Source: JALZVT01 sp039029135 (GTDB lineage Bacteria; Pseudomonadota; Gammaproteobacteria; Pseudomonadales; Azotimanducaceae). From it: a DNA stretch of 64,000 nucleotides. The position numbers and the translations under genes are program-made. The stretch is taken from positions 124,001-188,000 of the forward strand of contig JBCCGT010000001.1 of assembly GCA_039029135.1 (NCBI GenBank). The letters are read 5' to 3'. This document shows, piece after piece, positions 17,488 to 26,700 of this stretch (the stretch's first letter is position 1; every line of letters starts with the position of its first letter). The notes under the pieces are model-generated. The model had not been told where the DNA came from, searched no databases, and worked only from the letters and a program-made list of their open reading frames with translations.

Positions 17488-20421
17488 GTGGTACCAATCG
17501 AACGCTTGAGCGCTGTGCGCGCTCGGCTACATGGGCTGGTGACAACCGGCCTCGCACTGCTCCTAACCGCCGCCCTGACGACACCGGCGTCGGCCATGGA
17601 GATCGACGAGGTGCGCATCGTTTCCGAACTTCCCGACATCGTGGTCGGTGAGGTGTATGGCGTCGAGTTTCAGTTTTTCGACGCCGATGACGCTCTAGTT
17701 ATTCTGGAGCCTGGGCAGATCATCGATATCGCGCCGGCCGGCGTGTTCCCCTGCGACCTGCCCGCATGCGGACCGACCAACTACACCGAAATGGTCGCGA
17801 CGGAAGCGAATCGCGAAACCTACCTGATCTACATGCGCAGCCTCGTGGCTGGCGTGAACTACCTGAGCATCACCGCACCCAACGGCGTGCGCCTGCAACA
17901 GCTACTGAACGCGGTTGATACGCCGGTGGAACCGCCACCGCCCGAAGAGATCGACCCGCCGACGCGCATGAGCATCACCAGCCAGCCGTTCCAGCTGGAA
18001 CCCGGCGGCTGCGGCGAAATCAGCATCAGCTTCCTGAACGATGCGGGCGAACTGTCCCCGATTCTGGAGGACCTCGACGTCTTCCTGAATCCCGGCGGCG
18101 GCGTTCACCCGTCCAGCGACTTCGACTGCGGCTCGTACCAGAACGACCCCATCGCCGTCGCGGCGGGCTCTGACGAGTTCACTTTCTACAGCTATGTGCT
18201 GGACAGCTACGCCGGCATCGGCGCGGTCACGCTGCAAACGCCGGCCTTCGACGACCTTCGGGTCTGGTTTGGCCTGGACGTGCCCGAGCCACCGCCACCG
18301 CCTCCGCCGCCCCCACCGCCGCCAGAAGATCCGCCGCCGGAGGACCCGCCACCGCCGCCGCCCCCGCCACCTGAGGGCGTGGATGTGCTGGTGTGGGTGA
18401 ACGATGGCGGCGACAAGGTCGTGCAGGAAGAGATCCGCTCGTTCGAGGGAATCGATACGGTCAACGCCGTTTGGGACGGCACGACCATTCGCACGTTCGG
18501 CGCGCGCAACGAAGTCGTCAGCTTCAACGTCGTCGTGGACAACAATGGCGCGGATCTGCCAGCGGTTGCCGTGGACTTCGACACGCTAAGCAACGGCGAG
18601 TATCAGCTGACGACGACCAACAAGTCGCGCTCGGCCCTGTTCGACTGGAACGCGAAGCCCATCGAAGTCTTCAACGTCGGCTATTTGAAAATCTTCGGGC
18701 TGAGCCGCATCGGCTACGAGCTGTACGACGAGACCCACGTGCCCGAGGAACTGCGTCGGCCCTTCGACAACTTCCAGCCCGCCGCCCCCGCGGTGGGTCG
18801 CGGCGGCTGGACGGACCGTCCCAATCACGACAGGTCATACCCGGACATCGCGGAACCCAAGGAAATCCGCGACTACGTGTCCGTCGCTAGCGGCGACAGC
18901 CAGAGCTTCTGGGTCGACGTCTATCTGCCCAAGGACGCGCCGGCCGGCACGCTCAGCGGCGAGGTCACGGTGCGCATCGGCGACGCGCCCTACCAGAGCA
19001 TTCCGGTCGAAATCGAGGTGCTGGACTTCGAGCTGCCCGACGCTTCCCCGGCGAAGACGATGGTGCATATCGCCGGCTCAGAAATCGCAGAACGCTACTT
19101 CCTCGGTATCAGCAACGCGCTCATACCGGAGACACAGCGGCTCAACTACCGTCGGGTGGTCGACAATCACTTCAAGCTAGCCTGGCGTCACGGTCTCAGC
19201 CTCACCGATCTGAATGAGCTGATCCCAGACGTCATCCTGCCGCTCGACAATCCCAACGAGGACTGGGCGCGGCGCTTGACCGGCGGTCTCTACACCGCTG
19301 CGAACGGCTACGCGGGCCCCGGCGCCAACCAGCCGCATGACGTGTTCAGCATCGGCAGCTACAGCAACTGGGCGAACTGGTGGGGACTGTCGCAGTACGA
19401 TCCAGAAAGCCCCAACTTTGACCCGAACGCGCCGCTTGATGAGCTGCGTCGACAGCTCGAGATCCGCACGGATCGCTGGGAGTCCTGGTTCCAAGAGAAC
19501 GCGCCCGGCGCGGAGCGCTTTCTGTATGTCGATGACGAGCCGGCGGTATCCCACATTCAGGACGGTCCACGCCTGCCGATCGAGTACGCCGACATCGTCA
19601 GCCGCTTCATCAAGGAGAATCCTGGACCGGGCGGCAACCTCGACACCTTCATTACCGCGCCACCGCTGGAGTACAACAGCCGGCTGCCGGACATGAACAT
19701 CCTCAGCACGGTGATTTCCGTCGGCGTTACGGAAGAGTGGGAGGAAGCAACCGCCGCTCTGCGCGCGGATCCCGACCGCCGCTACTTCATGTACAACGGT
19801 CGTCGCCCGGCCTCCGGAACCTTCGTAACCGATGACGACGGCGTCGCGCTGCGCGAACTGCCGTGGGGTCAGTACAAGAAAGGCATCTCGCGCTGGTACT
19901 ACTGGAACGGCAACTACTGGAACAACTTCCTCGGCGGGCCCGCGACGCGCGATCTGACCGAGGTCGACCCGGAAGGCGCGCAGTTCCGTCTGGGTACCCG
20001 CACCAACGTGTTCAAGAGTGCACACACGTTCGGCAGCCACGATCGCTTCGATTCGGTCATCGGCGAGACCGGCTTCTTCAACTATTCCAACGGCGACGGC
20101 GTGCTGTTCTATCCAGGAACCGATCGGGTCTTCCCAGACGAAAGCCGGGGCATGAATGGCCCGATCGCCAGCCTGCGGATGAAGCACTGGCGACGTGGGA
20201 TACAGGACGTGAAGTATCTAGAGCTGGCCATGGGCATCGACCCCGCAGCAACCCAGGCGATCATCGACGAGATCGTGCCGACCATCATGTGGGAGCACGG
20301 CGTGGCAGATCCGAACGATCCCACCTACGTGCACGCACCGCCGACCTGGTCGACCGATCCCGACGTTTGGGAATCGGCGCGAGCACGCCTGGCGGCGATC
20401 ATCCTGGGCCTAGACGGCTAG
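17488..20421 (+). CDS. Secreted DUF4091-type protein with polyproline linker
   Basis: A 977-residue exported protein. The signal peptide ends near LTTPASA (residue about 35). Two related beta-rich modules follow (about 36-145 and 150-265), then a proline-rich linker (about 267-295), then a large C-terminal part that matches what I know of DUF4091 glycoside-hydrolase-like proteins. The final stretch PIASLRMKHWRRGIQDVKYL is the most typical piece. I chose the GTG at 17488 because AGAGGGA precedes it by 5 bases and the signal peptide starts there; the frame runs open to 17425. It probably acts on a polysaccharide outside the cell or at the surface. The substrate is unknown. Confidence 0.82.
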   Translation: MVPIERLSAVRARLHGLVTTGLALLLTAALTTPASAMEIDEVRIVSELPDIVVGEVYGVEFQFFDADDALVILEPGQIIDIAPAGVFPCDLPACGPTNYTEMVATEANRETYLIYMRSLVAGVNYLSITAPNGVRLQQLLNAVDTPVEPPPPEEIDPPTRMSITSQPFQLEPGGCGEISISFLNDAGELSPILEDLDVFLNPGGGVHPSSDFDCGSYQNDPIAVAAGSDEFTFYSYVLDSYAGIGAVTLQTPAFDDLRVWFGLDVPEPPPPPPPPPPPPEDPPPEDPPPPPPPPPEGVDVLVWVNDGGDKVVQEEIRSFEGIDTVNAVWDGTTIRTFGARNEVVSFNVVVDNNGADLPAVAVDFDTLSNGEYQLTTTNKSRSALFDWNAKPIEVFNVGYLKIFGLSRIGYELYDETHVPEELRRPFDNFQPAAPAVGRGGWTDRPNHDRSYPDIAEPKEIRDYVSVASGDSQSFWVDVYLPKDAPAGTLSGEVTVRIGDAPYQSIPVEIEVLDFELPDASPAKTMVHIAGSEIAERYFLGISNALIPETQRLNYRRVVDNHFKLAWRHGLSLTDLNELIPDVILPLDNPNEDWARRLTGGLYTAANGYAGPGANQPHDVFSIGSYSNWANWWGLSQYDPESPNFDPNAPLDELRRQLEIRTDRWESWFQENAPGAERFLYVDDEPAVSHIQDGPRLPIEYADIVSRFIKENPGPGGNLDTFITAPPLEYNSRLPDMNILSTVISVGVTEEWEEATAALRADPDRRYFMYNGRRPASGTFVTDDDGVALRELPWGQYKKGISRWYYWNGNYWNNFLGGPATRDLTEVDPEGAQFRLGTRTNVFKSAHTFGSHDRFDSVIGETGFFNYSNGDGVLFYPGTDRVFPDESRGMNGPIASLRMKHWRRGIQDVKYLELAMGIDPAATQAIIDEIVPTIMWEHGVADPNDPTYVHAPPTWSTDPDVWESARARLAAIILGLDG
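18287..18371 (+). repeat. Proline-codon low-complexity tract
   Basis: A run of CCG/CCA/CCC codons interrupted by GAA-GAT and GAG-GAC encodes the blocks of prolines separated by EDP that link the N-terminal modules and the catalytic-like region of the DUF4091 protein. It is a linker, not a DNA-level element. Confidence 0.9.
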
Positions 20422-20573
20422 GGCAACAAGCCACCAAGGCGGCGGGCGCAACGCCCGCCGCCGCGAGGCCCCAGGCGCGCGAATCCCCATGCGCGAGCGC
20501 CCGTGGCCGATGCAAATCGCATCGCCAAGATGCACGATGGGATCCTGCCGCCCGATTTGCCGGACCGATCGCC

Positions 20574-21971
20574 ATGAAGACCCCCAATAATCTGCTTTCG
20601 CTGCTGGCTGTGGTCGGCGTTTCTGCGGTAACCCCATCCGTCGCCGTGAGCGAACTGATCGCGCTGGACGGAGGGATGTTGGTGGATGGGTACGAAGCGG
20701 CACCGGTGCATCGCGCGCGCATCATTGTTAAGGGCGATCGCATCCTCGCCGCCGGGTCGCGCGAAGACATCGACATACCGGAAGGCGCACGCTTAATCGA
20801 CGTGTCGGGCCGTACCGTTCTGCCGGGTCTAATCGACGCCCATGTCCATGTCGACCTGATCGGACACGGCGACTATGACCGCTACTACAAGTTCATCAAG
20901 GGCACCGAGCGCCTCGATGAAGTAATGCCCATCGCCGCGAAGCAGATGCTGCGGGCCGGCGTTACAAGCGCCATCGATCTAGGCACGCCGCTCGCGATCC
21001 TGCCGTTTCGGGAACGAATCCGCAGCGGCGAGATTCCGGGACCTCGGCTCACCGTCAGCGGGCCCTGGATCACGCGGGTATACCTGCGGGGCGTTCCGGA
21101 CGAGTACCAGATCATCATCAACAGTCCCCGGGAAGGCGCCCAGGCCGCGAAAAGGCTCATCGACCGGGGCGTCGACGTAATCAAAACCTGGGTAGGACTG
21201 ACAGAGACGGACTATCGCGCCATCGTCCAGGAGGCCCATCGGCACGGCGTGAAGGTCCACGCCCACTTATACAAACCAGGCGCCATCCAGGCTGCGCTCA
21301 ACGCGGGCGTCGACGTCTTCCAGCACGTCGGCTCCGGTCGCAACCCTCGCTACGATGACGACCTGGTCAGTGCGATCGCGCACCGCAACATCCCAGTAGT
21401 GCAGACGCTGTCCCATCGAATCTGGGTGTATCCGGCGACGGTTGCCTTCCCGGAACGCCTGGACGACCCGGTGCATCGCCAGGACATGCCGCGTGACATC
21501 TGGACGGAAGTCATGGACTCCTTCAAGTACTTTCATCGCCTGCCCTACTTCGAAGAAATCGGTCGCGAAACGCGCAACGCCAAAGCCAACGCAGCGCATT
21601 TTGTCGAAGCCGGCGCCGTCATCGGCGTGGGCACCGACGCAGCAAGTCCGCTGAACTTCCACAGCGACGCCATTTGGTTCGAGATGCGCGCCCTGGTCGA
21701 TATCGGCATGTCGCCGCTGCAGGTGATCTCGGCGGCCACGCTGACCAACGCGCAAATTTTGAGTCAAAGCGATGAACTCGGAACCGTGGAACCCGGCAAG
21801 TTGGCCGATCTGATCGTGGTCGACGGCAATCCGCTGCAGGGTCTGGACGTGCTGCGCAATATCGAGTTCGTCATGAAAGGGGGCGAGATCTGGTACGAAG
21901 GGCCGACTGACGACCCGGTGTTGCGCGACCTCGGTCGGCGATTCTCTACCGGCACGTCTCCCGGCCAATAA
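20574..21971 (+). CDS. Exported metal-dependent amidohydrolase (imidazolonepropionase-like)
   Basis: A 465-residue amidohydrolase with an N-terminal signal peptide (MKTPNNLLSLLAVVGVSAVTP, cut near residue 24). Metal ligands are visible: DAHVHVDL near residue 87, a Lys in DVIKTWVG, His residues in VHAHLY and FQHVG, and the Asp in GVGTDAASP. Relatives hydrolyse cyclic amides, carboxypeptide-like bonds or organophosphates. The frame stays open far upstream through the DUF4091 gene; the ATG at 20574 is chosen because the signal peptide begins there. It lies 152 bases after the DUF4091 gene on the same strand. Confidence 0.88.
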   Translation: MKTPNNLLSLLAVVGVSAVTPSVAVSELIALDGGMLVDGYEAAPVHRARIIVKGDRILAAGSREDIDIPEGARLIDVSGRTVLPGLIDAHVHVDLIGHGDYDRYYKFIKGTERLDEVMPIAAKQMLRAGVTSAIDLGTPLAILPFRERIRSGEIPGPRLTVSGPWITRVYLRGVPDEYQIIINSPREGAQAAKRLIDRGVDVIKTWVGLTETDYRAIVQEAHRHGVKVHAHLYKPGAIQAALNAGVDVFQHVGSGRNPRYDDDLVSAIAHRNIPVVQTLSHRIWVYPATVAFPERLDDPVHRQDMPRDIWTEVMDSFKYFHRLPYFEEIGRETRNAKANAAHFVEAGAVIGVGTDAASPLNFHSDAIWFEMRALVDIGMSPLQVISAATLTNAQILSQSDELGTVEPGKLADLIVVDGNPLQGLDVLRNIEFVMKGGEIWYEGPTDDPVLRDLGRRFSTGTSPGQ

Positions 21972-22013
21972 CACACGCCCGCTGGCGGCGCGCGACGCCA
22001 GCCCACCGGAACC

Positions 22014-22715
22014 TCAGGGTCCCTCGGTCTCCGCCAACTCTATGTGCGATACGTCGGGTGCCGCGGGCGATGCGTCCTGGGGGGCCGCACCCATATCCGA
22101 GCCAACATCAGCAAGGCTAAAGTCGACGTCTGGTGCCGGTGGCGACGGCGGCACGTCAGCACCCGAACCCAGGGTCGCGCCCAAGGCGTCGAGCGACATG
22201 TGCGACACATCCGGCGCCTGAGGTAGAGGTTCGGGCAGCGCGTCCAGCAGGTCCGTGCCGGGAAAGGCAAGGCTCAGGTGATCGGTCTCGACCTGAGTCG
22301 CCTGTACGACCGGACGTTCGCCGGTATTGAGCAAATCCGCGCCGGCAGCGGCAACCTGCAGGGAATCGGAATCTGTCGGCTGTGTCGCGGCCGCAGAAGT
22401 AGCGGTGACCGGCGTCGAAGCCGCCGCAGGAGGCTGTGTTCGAGCGGGCTCGTCGGCCACCGCCGGCGCGGCGGCGGCTGGCGCGTCCTCACCGACGGCG
22501 TGCAGAATTGCTCCGGCGTTTTCGAACGCACTGCAGTACTTCTGTGCGTCGGCGGCCGTGACATTCTTGCGAACCGTGACGCCCTTGCCCGAAAACAGCA
22601 GCGCGAGCTGTTCGTCGGACGCCTTCATTAGCTTCGCCAGCTTCTTGCGAACCACGGCAGGGTGCTGCCCGTCACGGACTTCGCCCCTGAACACCAGTTT
22701 AAATCGCTCGCTCAT
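22014..22715 (-). CDS. Unrecognised protein with repeated acidic C-terminal motif
   Basis: A 233-residue protein of unknown function. Residues 1-70 form a compact charged domain (MSERFKLVFRGEV, then LFSGKGVTVRKNVTAADAQKYCSAFENAGA) that looks folded. The rest is rich in Ala, Pro, Asp and Thr and contains about four copies of a short motif of the form D-[H/F]-S-L-A, for example TDHLSLAFPG, APDVSHMSLD, APDVDFSLAD and APDVSHIELA. No signal peptide or helix is seen. It is convergent with the amidohydrolase and divergent from ppk2. I do not recognise the family. Confidence 0.7.
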   Translation of the reverse strand: MSERFKLVFRGEVRDGQHPAVVRKKLAKLMKASDEQLALLFSGKGVTVRKNVTAADAQKYCSAFENAGAILHAVGEDAPAAAAPAVADEPARTQPPAAASTPVTATSAAATQPTDSDSLQVAAAGADLLNTGERPVVQATQVETDHLSLAFPGTDLLDALPEPLPQAPDVSHMSLDALGATLGSGADVPPSPPAPDVDFSLADVGSDMGAAPQDASPAAPDVSHIELAETEGP

Positions 22716-22806
22716 GGCGCGATTCTAGCACCGCGTCGATTGCTTACCGTCGAGCACATCGCCACTATCAATCCCCCTGGTTCACAACGCAGACACGAGA
22801 CGATCC

Positions 22807-23664
22807 GTGACAGAAATCGACAACCTGCAGCAGTTTCTCTATCGCGCGGGACATCCGCTCGAGACCGCGCTGGCGCAGCCTATGGGAAAGAAAGAGGCGC
22901 GCAAGCGCTTGGCGGCATTGGTCGATGAATTCGCGGAGCTGCAGGAGCGTCTGTATGCGAGCGACCGGCATTCCCTGCTGCTCGTCTTCCAGGGCATGGA
23001 CGCCGCCGGCAAAGACAGCACCATCGACAAGGTGACCAGCGGCGTGAACCCTGCGGGCTTCCAGGTCTTCAACTTCAAGAAGCCGAATTCAGAGGAACTG
23101 GATCACAACTTCCTGTGGCGCTGCTGGCGCGCGGTACCGGAACGCGGACGCATCGGGATCTTCAATCGCTCTCACTACGAGGAGGTGCTGGTCGTGCGCG
23201 TGCATCCCGGCATCGTCGCCAGCCGCAAGCTGCCCGATCGGCGGGTAGACGAATCGTTTTGGCAACGCCGCTTCGATGATATCAATGCGATGGAGCGCCA
23301 TCTCGCCAACAACGGCACGCGTGTGCTGAAGTTCTTTCTGAACGTCTCCAAGGATGAGCAGAAGGCGCGCTTTATGAGTCGCCTGGACAATCCGGAGAAG
23401 AACTGGAAGTTCAGTCACTCCGATCTCGACGAACGAGGCCACTGGGACGCCTACCAGTATGCGTTCCGCGAGATGCTGAGCCATACCCACAGCGAACACG
23501 CGCCCTGGTTTGCTATTCCCGCAGACGACAAGCGCAGCATGCGCGTCATCGTCGCGAGCATCATCGTCAAAGAGCTCAAGAAGCTCGGACTCGAATATCC
23601 CAGCCCCGATCCGGCTGACGTGCAGCGCTATCAGGAAGCTCGCGAGCGCCTGAACGCGGAGTAG
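22807..23664 (+). CDS. ppk2: Polyphosphate kinase 2 family (PPK2)
   Basis: A 285-residue PPK2 enzyme that transfers phosphate between polyphosphate and nucleotides in the cytoplasm. Walker A is FQGMDAAGKDS (residues 61-71), and the Walker B region is RIGIFNRSHYEEVLVVRVHP (115-134). The family stretch WRAVPERGRIGIFNRSHYEE and the C-terminal KNWKFSHSDLDERGHWDAY are clear. A single catalytic domain and a length near 290 fit a short PPK2; AMP versus ADP preference cannot be settled by eye. The start is GTG. It is divergent from the repeat-tailed protein. Confidence 0.93.
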   Translation: MTEIDNLQQFLYRAGHPLETALAQPMGKKEARKRLAALVDEFAELQERLYASDRHSLLLVFQGMDAAGKDSTIDKVTSGVNPAGFQVFNFKKPNSEELDHNFLWRCWRAVPERGRIGIFNRSHYEEVLVVRVHPGIVASRKLPDRRVDESFWQRRFDDINAMERHLANNGTRVLKFFLNVSKDEQKARFMSRLDNPEKNWKFSHSDLDERGHWDAYQYAFREMLSHTHSEHAPWFAIPADDKRSMRVIVASIIVKELKKLGLEYPSPDPADVQRYQEARERLNAE

Positions 23665-23771
23665 CCCAGCGCGATCAGTTCGTCCGCAGATCCGTCGCCC
23701 GGCGTCTGCACCGTGAGCGGCTGGTCCGCCGCGTTCATCAAGGCAGCCTGTATACGCACGTGCTTTCCCAT
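23631..23771 (-). CDS. Possible small ORF (46 aa), doubtful
   Basis: ATG at 23771 opens a 46-residue frame beginning MGKHVRIQAALMNAADQPL, 10 bases after the amidase stop on the same strand and overlapping the 3' end of ppk2. The first 22 residues loosely recall the N-terminus of zinc-type alcohol dehydrogenases, so it could be a gene remnant. There is no good ribosome site. It may be nothing. Confidence 0.18.
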   Translation of the reverse strand: MGKHVRIQAALMNAADQPLTVQTPGDGSADELIALGYSAFRRSRAS

Positions 23772-23781
23772 TGTTACGTTT

Positions 23782-25176
23782 CTAGACGGAGGGTCGCGCC
23801 ATAAAGGCCAAACTCTGCTGCGCGGCCTGTCCCGCCTTCAGCAGCGTGGCCTCCGCCTCGAGCGCACCCACGATCTGCACGGACTGCGGCAGACCATTGG
23901 GCGCGAGACCGGTCGGCAGCGTGAGGGTCGGGTGCCCCGAGTAGTTGAACGGTGCGGTGAATGTGATGAACTCTGTCCGATCGTCGTCTTCGGTCGTCTC
24001 GTCCATCTGCTCGACCGACGGTGTCGGGATAATTAAGGCCGGGCAGAGAATCCCGCTGAGTCCGTTGCGGGCAAACAGTGCCTCCACATTGACCCGGAAG
24101 CGCTCGCGCACGCGCTCCAGCCCCGCGTACTGCAGTGCGCCCACGCGGTGACCGAACTCGATCAACCGCCCGAGGTCGGGCCCATACAGCTCCGACTGCT
24201 CGGGCCACATGCCCTCGTGCGCGCTGGCGCACTCGGCGCCGCAGGTCACGACCCAGTTGCGACTGAGCACGCGATAGCCCTCAGGCAGCTCGATTTCGAC
24301 GATCTCGGCGCCGCGTTCGCGCAGCACGGCCGCGAAGTCGCGAACTACGGTCACGACCTCTGGGTCGACGCCCGTCTCGACGTACGCCCAATCGATTCCG
24401 AAACGCCAACCCTCGATGCCATCATCCAGGCCGGCCAGGTAATCGGGTACGGTGCTGGTCAGCGCGTTCGGATCCCGCGCGTCGTGTCCGGCCAACACCT
24501 GCAGCACGCGCGCGGCGTCCTCAACCGTGCGCGCCATGGGACCAATATGGTCGAGCGACTCTGCAAGTGGAAACGCGCCGTGGCGGCTGACGCGGCCGTA
24601 TGTGGGCTTGACGCCGACGATGCCGTTGGCGGCGCTGGGAAAGCGAATGCTACCGCCCGTATCGGTGCCCAAGGCAGCGAAAGCCAGCCGCGCGGCGACA
24701 GCAACGCCCGATCCCGAAGAAGACACGCCCGGCCAGGCCTCTGCGGACCAGGGGTTCACAGGCGGCGGCAGCTCCGGGTGATGCGAGCCGTAGGCACCCT
24801 CGGTGAGCTGCAGCTTGCCCAGCGCGATCGCACCGGCATCGCGCAGACGCTCAACCACCGTCGCATCGTGATCCGGTACCTGCCCCGCCATAACGCGGGT
24901 GCCGCTCGCTGTCACGACGCCGCGAGTGGCAAGCAGGTCTTTCAGCCCGATAGGCACGCCGTGCAGCAGGCCCAAGGGTTCCCCGCGCTGGCGCCGCGCG
25001 TCCAGCTCGGCGGCGGCGGCCAGCGCCTGCTCCGCCGTGACGACGGTATAGGCCCGCAGCCGCGGATTCAGCGCATCGATGCGCGCCAGCATGTGCTCGG
25101 CGACCGCCGTCGCGGCCAGTTCACCGCTCTTCAGGCGCCGGCAAAGCTCCGACAGCGTAAAGTCATGAATCTCCAT
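23782..25176 (-). CDS. Amidase (amidase-signature family)
   Basis: A 464-residue amidase-signature hydrolase. The Ser-cisSer-Lys centre is visible: Lys in GVPIGLKDLL (near 78), the GVSSSGSGVAVAA loop near 150-162, and the nucleophile Ser in GTDTGGSIRFPSA near 175. It cleaves a carboxamide; the substrate is unknown. The start lies 4 bases after the stop of the upstream FAD oxidase, so the two are one operon. The canonical signature has GGSSGGS; the GVSSSGSG variant is acceptable for the family. Confidence 0.9.
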   Translation of the reverse strand: MEIHDFTLSELCRRLKSGELAATAVAEHMLARIDALNPRLRAYTVVTAEQALAAAAELDARRQRGEPLGLLHGVPIGLKDLLATRGVVTASGTRVMAGQVPDHDATVVERLRDAGAIALGKLQLTEGAYGSHHPELPPPVNPWSAEAWPGVSSSGSGVAVAARLAFAALGTDTGGSIRFPSAANGIVGVKPTYGRVSRHGAFPLAESLDHIGPMARTVEDAARVLQVLAGHDARDPNALTSTVPDYLAGLDDGIEGWRFGIDWAYVETGVDPEVVTVVRDFAAVLRERGAEIVEIELPEGYRVLSRNWVVTCGAECASAHEGMWPEQSELYGPDLGRLIEFGHRVGALQYAGLERVRERFRVNVEALFARNGLSGILCPALIIPTPSVEQMDETTEDDDRTEFITFTAPFNYSGHPTLTLPTGLAPNGLPQSVQIVGALEAEATLLKAGQAAQQSLAFMARPSV

Positions 25177-25180
25177 CGGC

Positions 25181-26605
25181 TCAGGCGTCGAAGATCTTGC
25201 CGGGATTGAGCAGGCCGTTGGGATCGAGCGCGTTCTTAAGCGTGCGCATCAGCGCCAGCTCGTCCGGACTACGAGAAATGTCGAGATAGGGCTTCTTCTC
25301 CAAGCCGACGCCGTGCTCCGCGGACACGCTGCCCGAGATCGCCGCCAGCGGCTCGTAGACGCAGCGCTCAACCCGTTCGCGATCGCCCGGTTCATCGGCG
25401 CCGACGCTGATCACGAAGTGCAGGTTGCCATCACCCATGTGACCAAACGTGAAATTGTTGACCTCGGCATTCGGAAACGACTGGGCCAGGCCGGCGTTGA
25501 CCTCGGCCACGTAGGCCTCCATGCGCGGCCGCGGCATGCTGACATCGAACGTGAAGACCGGCGCATAGCGGAAACACTGCTCGACGTCATCGCGCATCGC
25601 CCACAGATTCAGCCGCTGCGCTTCGGACTGGGCCACGACCGCGTCCGCAATGAGCTCCTGTTCAAAGGCATCCGCCAAAGCCGCCTCGGCCATCGCCGCG
25701 TCTGAGCCGATCGCCTCGAGCAGCACATAGTAAGGATAGGTCCCCGCCAGCGGCGCCTGCTGCTGGGCGGGCGCGCTGGTAACGAGCTGGTAGAAGTTGT
25801 CCCACATCACCTCGAAGGCGCTGAGCGTGCCGCCCAGGCGCGCATCGATGTGCCGAAAAAAGTCGGATAGCTTGGCGAAGTCCTCGACGCCCACAAACGC
25901 GGTCGCGCGCTCGTTAGGCAGCTCGCGCAGGCGCAGAACCGCACGGGTCACGATACCGAGGCTGCCCTCCGTGCCGATGAACAACTGCTTGAGGTCATAG
26001 CCGGCGTTGTTCTTGATCATCCGATTGAGCGACGAGATGACCGTACCGTCCGCCAGCACGGCCTCCAGACCCAGCACCATGTCGCGCATCATGCCGTAGC
26101 GAATCACCCGATTGCCGCCCGCGTTGGTGGCGATATTGCCGCCGATCGTGCAGCTGCCACGGCCGCCCAGATCCAGGGGAAACATCAGGCCATGCTCTTC
26201 CGCGGCCTCCTGCACGGTCTGCAGGATCGCGCCGGCCTGCACGAGCATCGTGCGATCAAGCGAGTCGATCTCCTCTATGGCGGACATGGCCTCCAGAGAG
26301 ATCACCACATCGTCAGGCCCGGTCAGGCCGCTTTCGACCAGGCCGGTCAGACCGCCCTGGGCGACGACCTGTTGATCGTGTGCGTGGCAGATCCGCATCG
26401 CACTGGCGACCTCTGCCGTATCTCGCGGACGCACCAGCGCCTTGGCCTGAATGGTGTCCGTGCGCCAGATGCCGGCCGAGCGGCCATGGACATCGCCACC
26501 GGTCAGGACGCGCGCGTCGCCCAGTGCTGCCCTCAGCGCCACGACGACCGGGTCGGCGTCGGCCTCTCTAGCCGCGATTACCGCGGTGTTACTCGACACG
26601 TTCAT
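25181..26605 (-). CDS. FAD-linked oxidase, GlcD / D-2-hydroxyacid dehydrogenase type
   Basis: A 474-residue flavoprotein with an N-terminal FAD-binding (PCMH-type) domain (GSCTIGGNIATNAGG near 145-160, then GTEGSLGIVTRAVLRL) and a C-terminal oxidase domain. That domain contains FGHMGDGNLHF, a His-x6-His metal motif, and ends with SAEHGVGLEKKPYL. Relatives oxidise D-lactate, D-2-hydroxyglutarate or glycolate. It precedes and is probably co-transcribed with the amidase, which suggests breakdown of an amide or hydroxyacid compound. It is divergent from the methyltransferase gene across 95 bases. Confidence 0.91.
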   Translation of the reverse strand: MNVSSNTAVIAAREADADPVVVALRAALGDARVLTGGDVHGRSAGIWRTDTIQAKALVRPRDTAEVASAMRICHAHDQQVVAQGGLTGLVESGLTGPDDVVISLEAMSAIEEIDSLDRTMLVQAGAILQTVQEAAEEHGLMFPLDLGGRGSCTIGGNIATNAGGNRVIRYGMMRDMVLGLEAVLADGTVISSLNRMIKNNAGYDLKQLFIGTEGSLGIVTRAVLRLRELPNERATAFVGVEDFAKLSDFFRHIDARLGGTLSAFEVMWDNFYQLVTSAPAQQQAPLAGTYPYYVLLEAIGSDAAMAEAALADAFEQELIADAVVAQSEAQRLNLWAMRDDVEQCFRYAPVFTFDVSMPRPRMEAYVAEVNAGLAQSFPNAEVNNFTFGHMGDGNLHFVISVGADEPGDRERVERCVYEPLAAISGSVSAEHGVGLEKKPYLDISRSPDELALMRTLKNALDPNGLLNPGKIFDA

Positions 26606-26700
26606 AGCTTGTGTTCCCCCCGTGCTGGCTCCCGCTGAGCGTCCCTGACGATCGGTGCCCGGAATGCCATGACAGGCACCCGGGGCGCGGGGTTAAATGC

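Noticed and set aside
18287..18371. Possible repeat array or CRISPR-like element
   Set aside because: The regularity is from proline codons in a protein linker; no spacers exist.
19863..20573. 237-residue extension before the amidohydrolase
   Set aside because: It reads an alternative frame of the DUF4091 gene; the signal peptide begins at 20574.
24148..25209. 353-residue + strand frame opposite the amidase
   Set aside because: Antisense shadow; the amidase signature is clear on the - strand.
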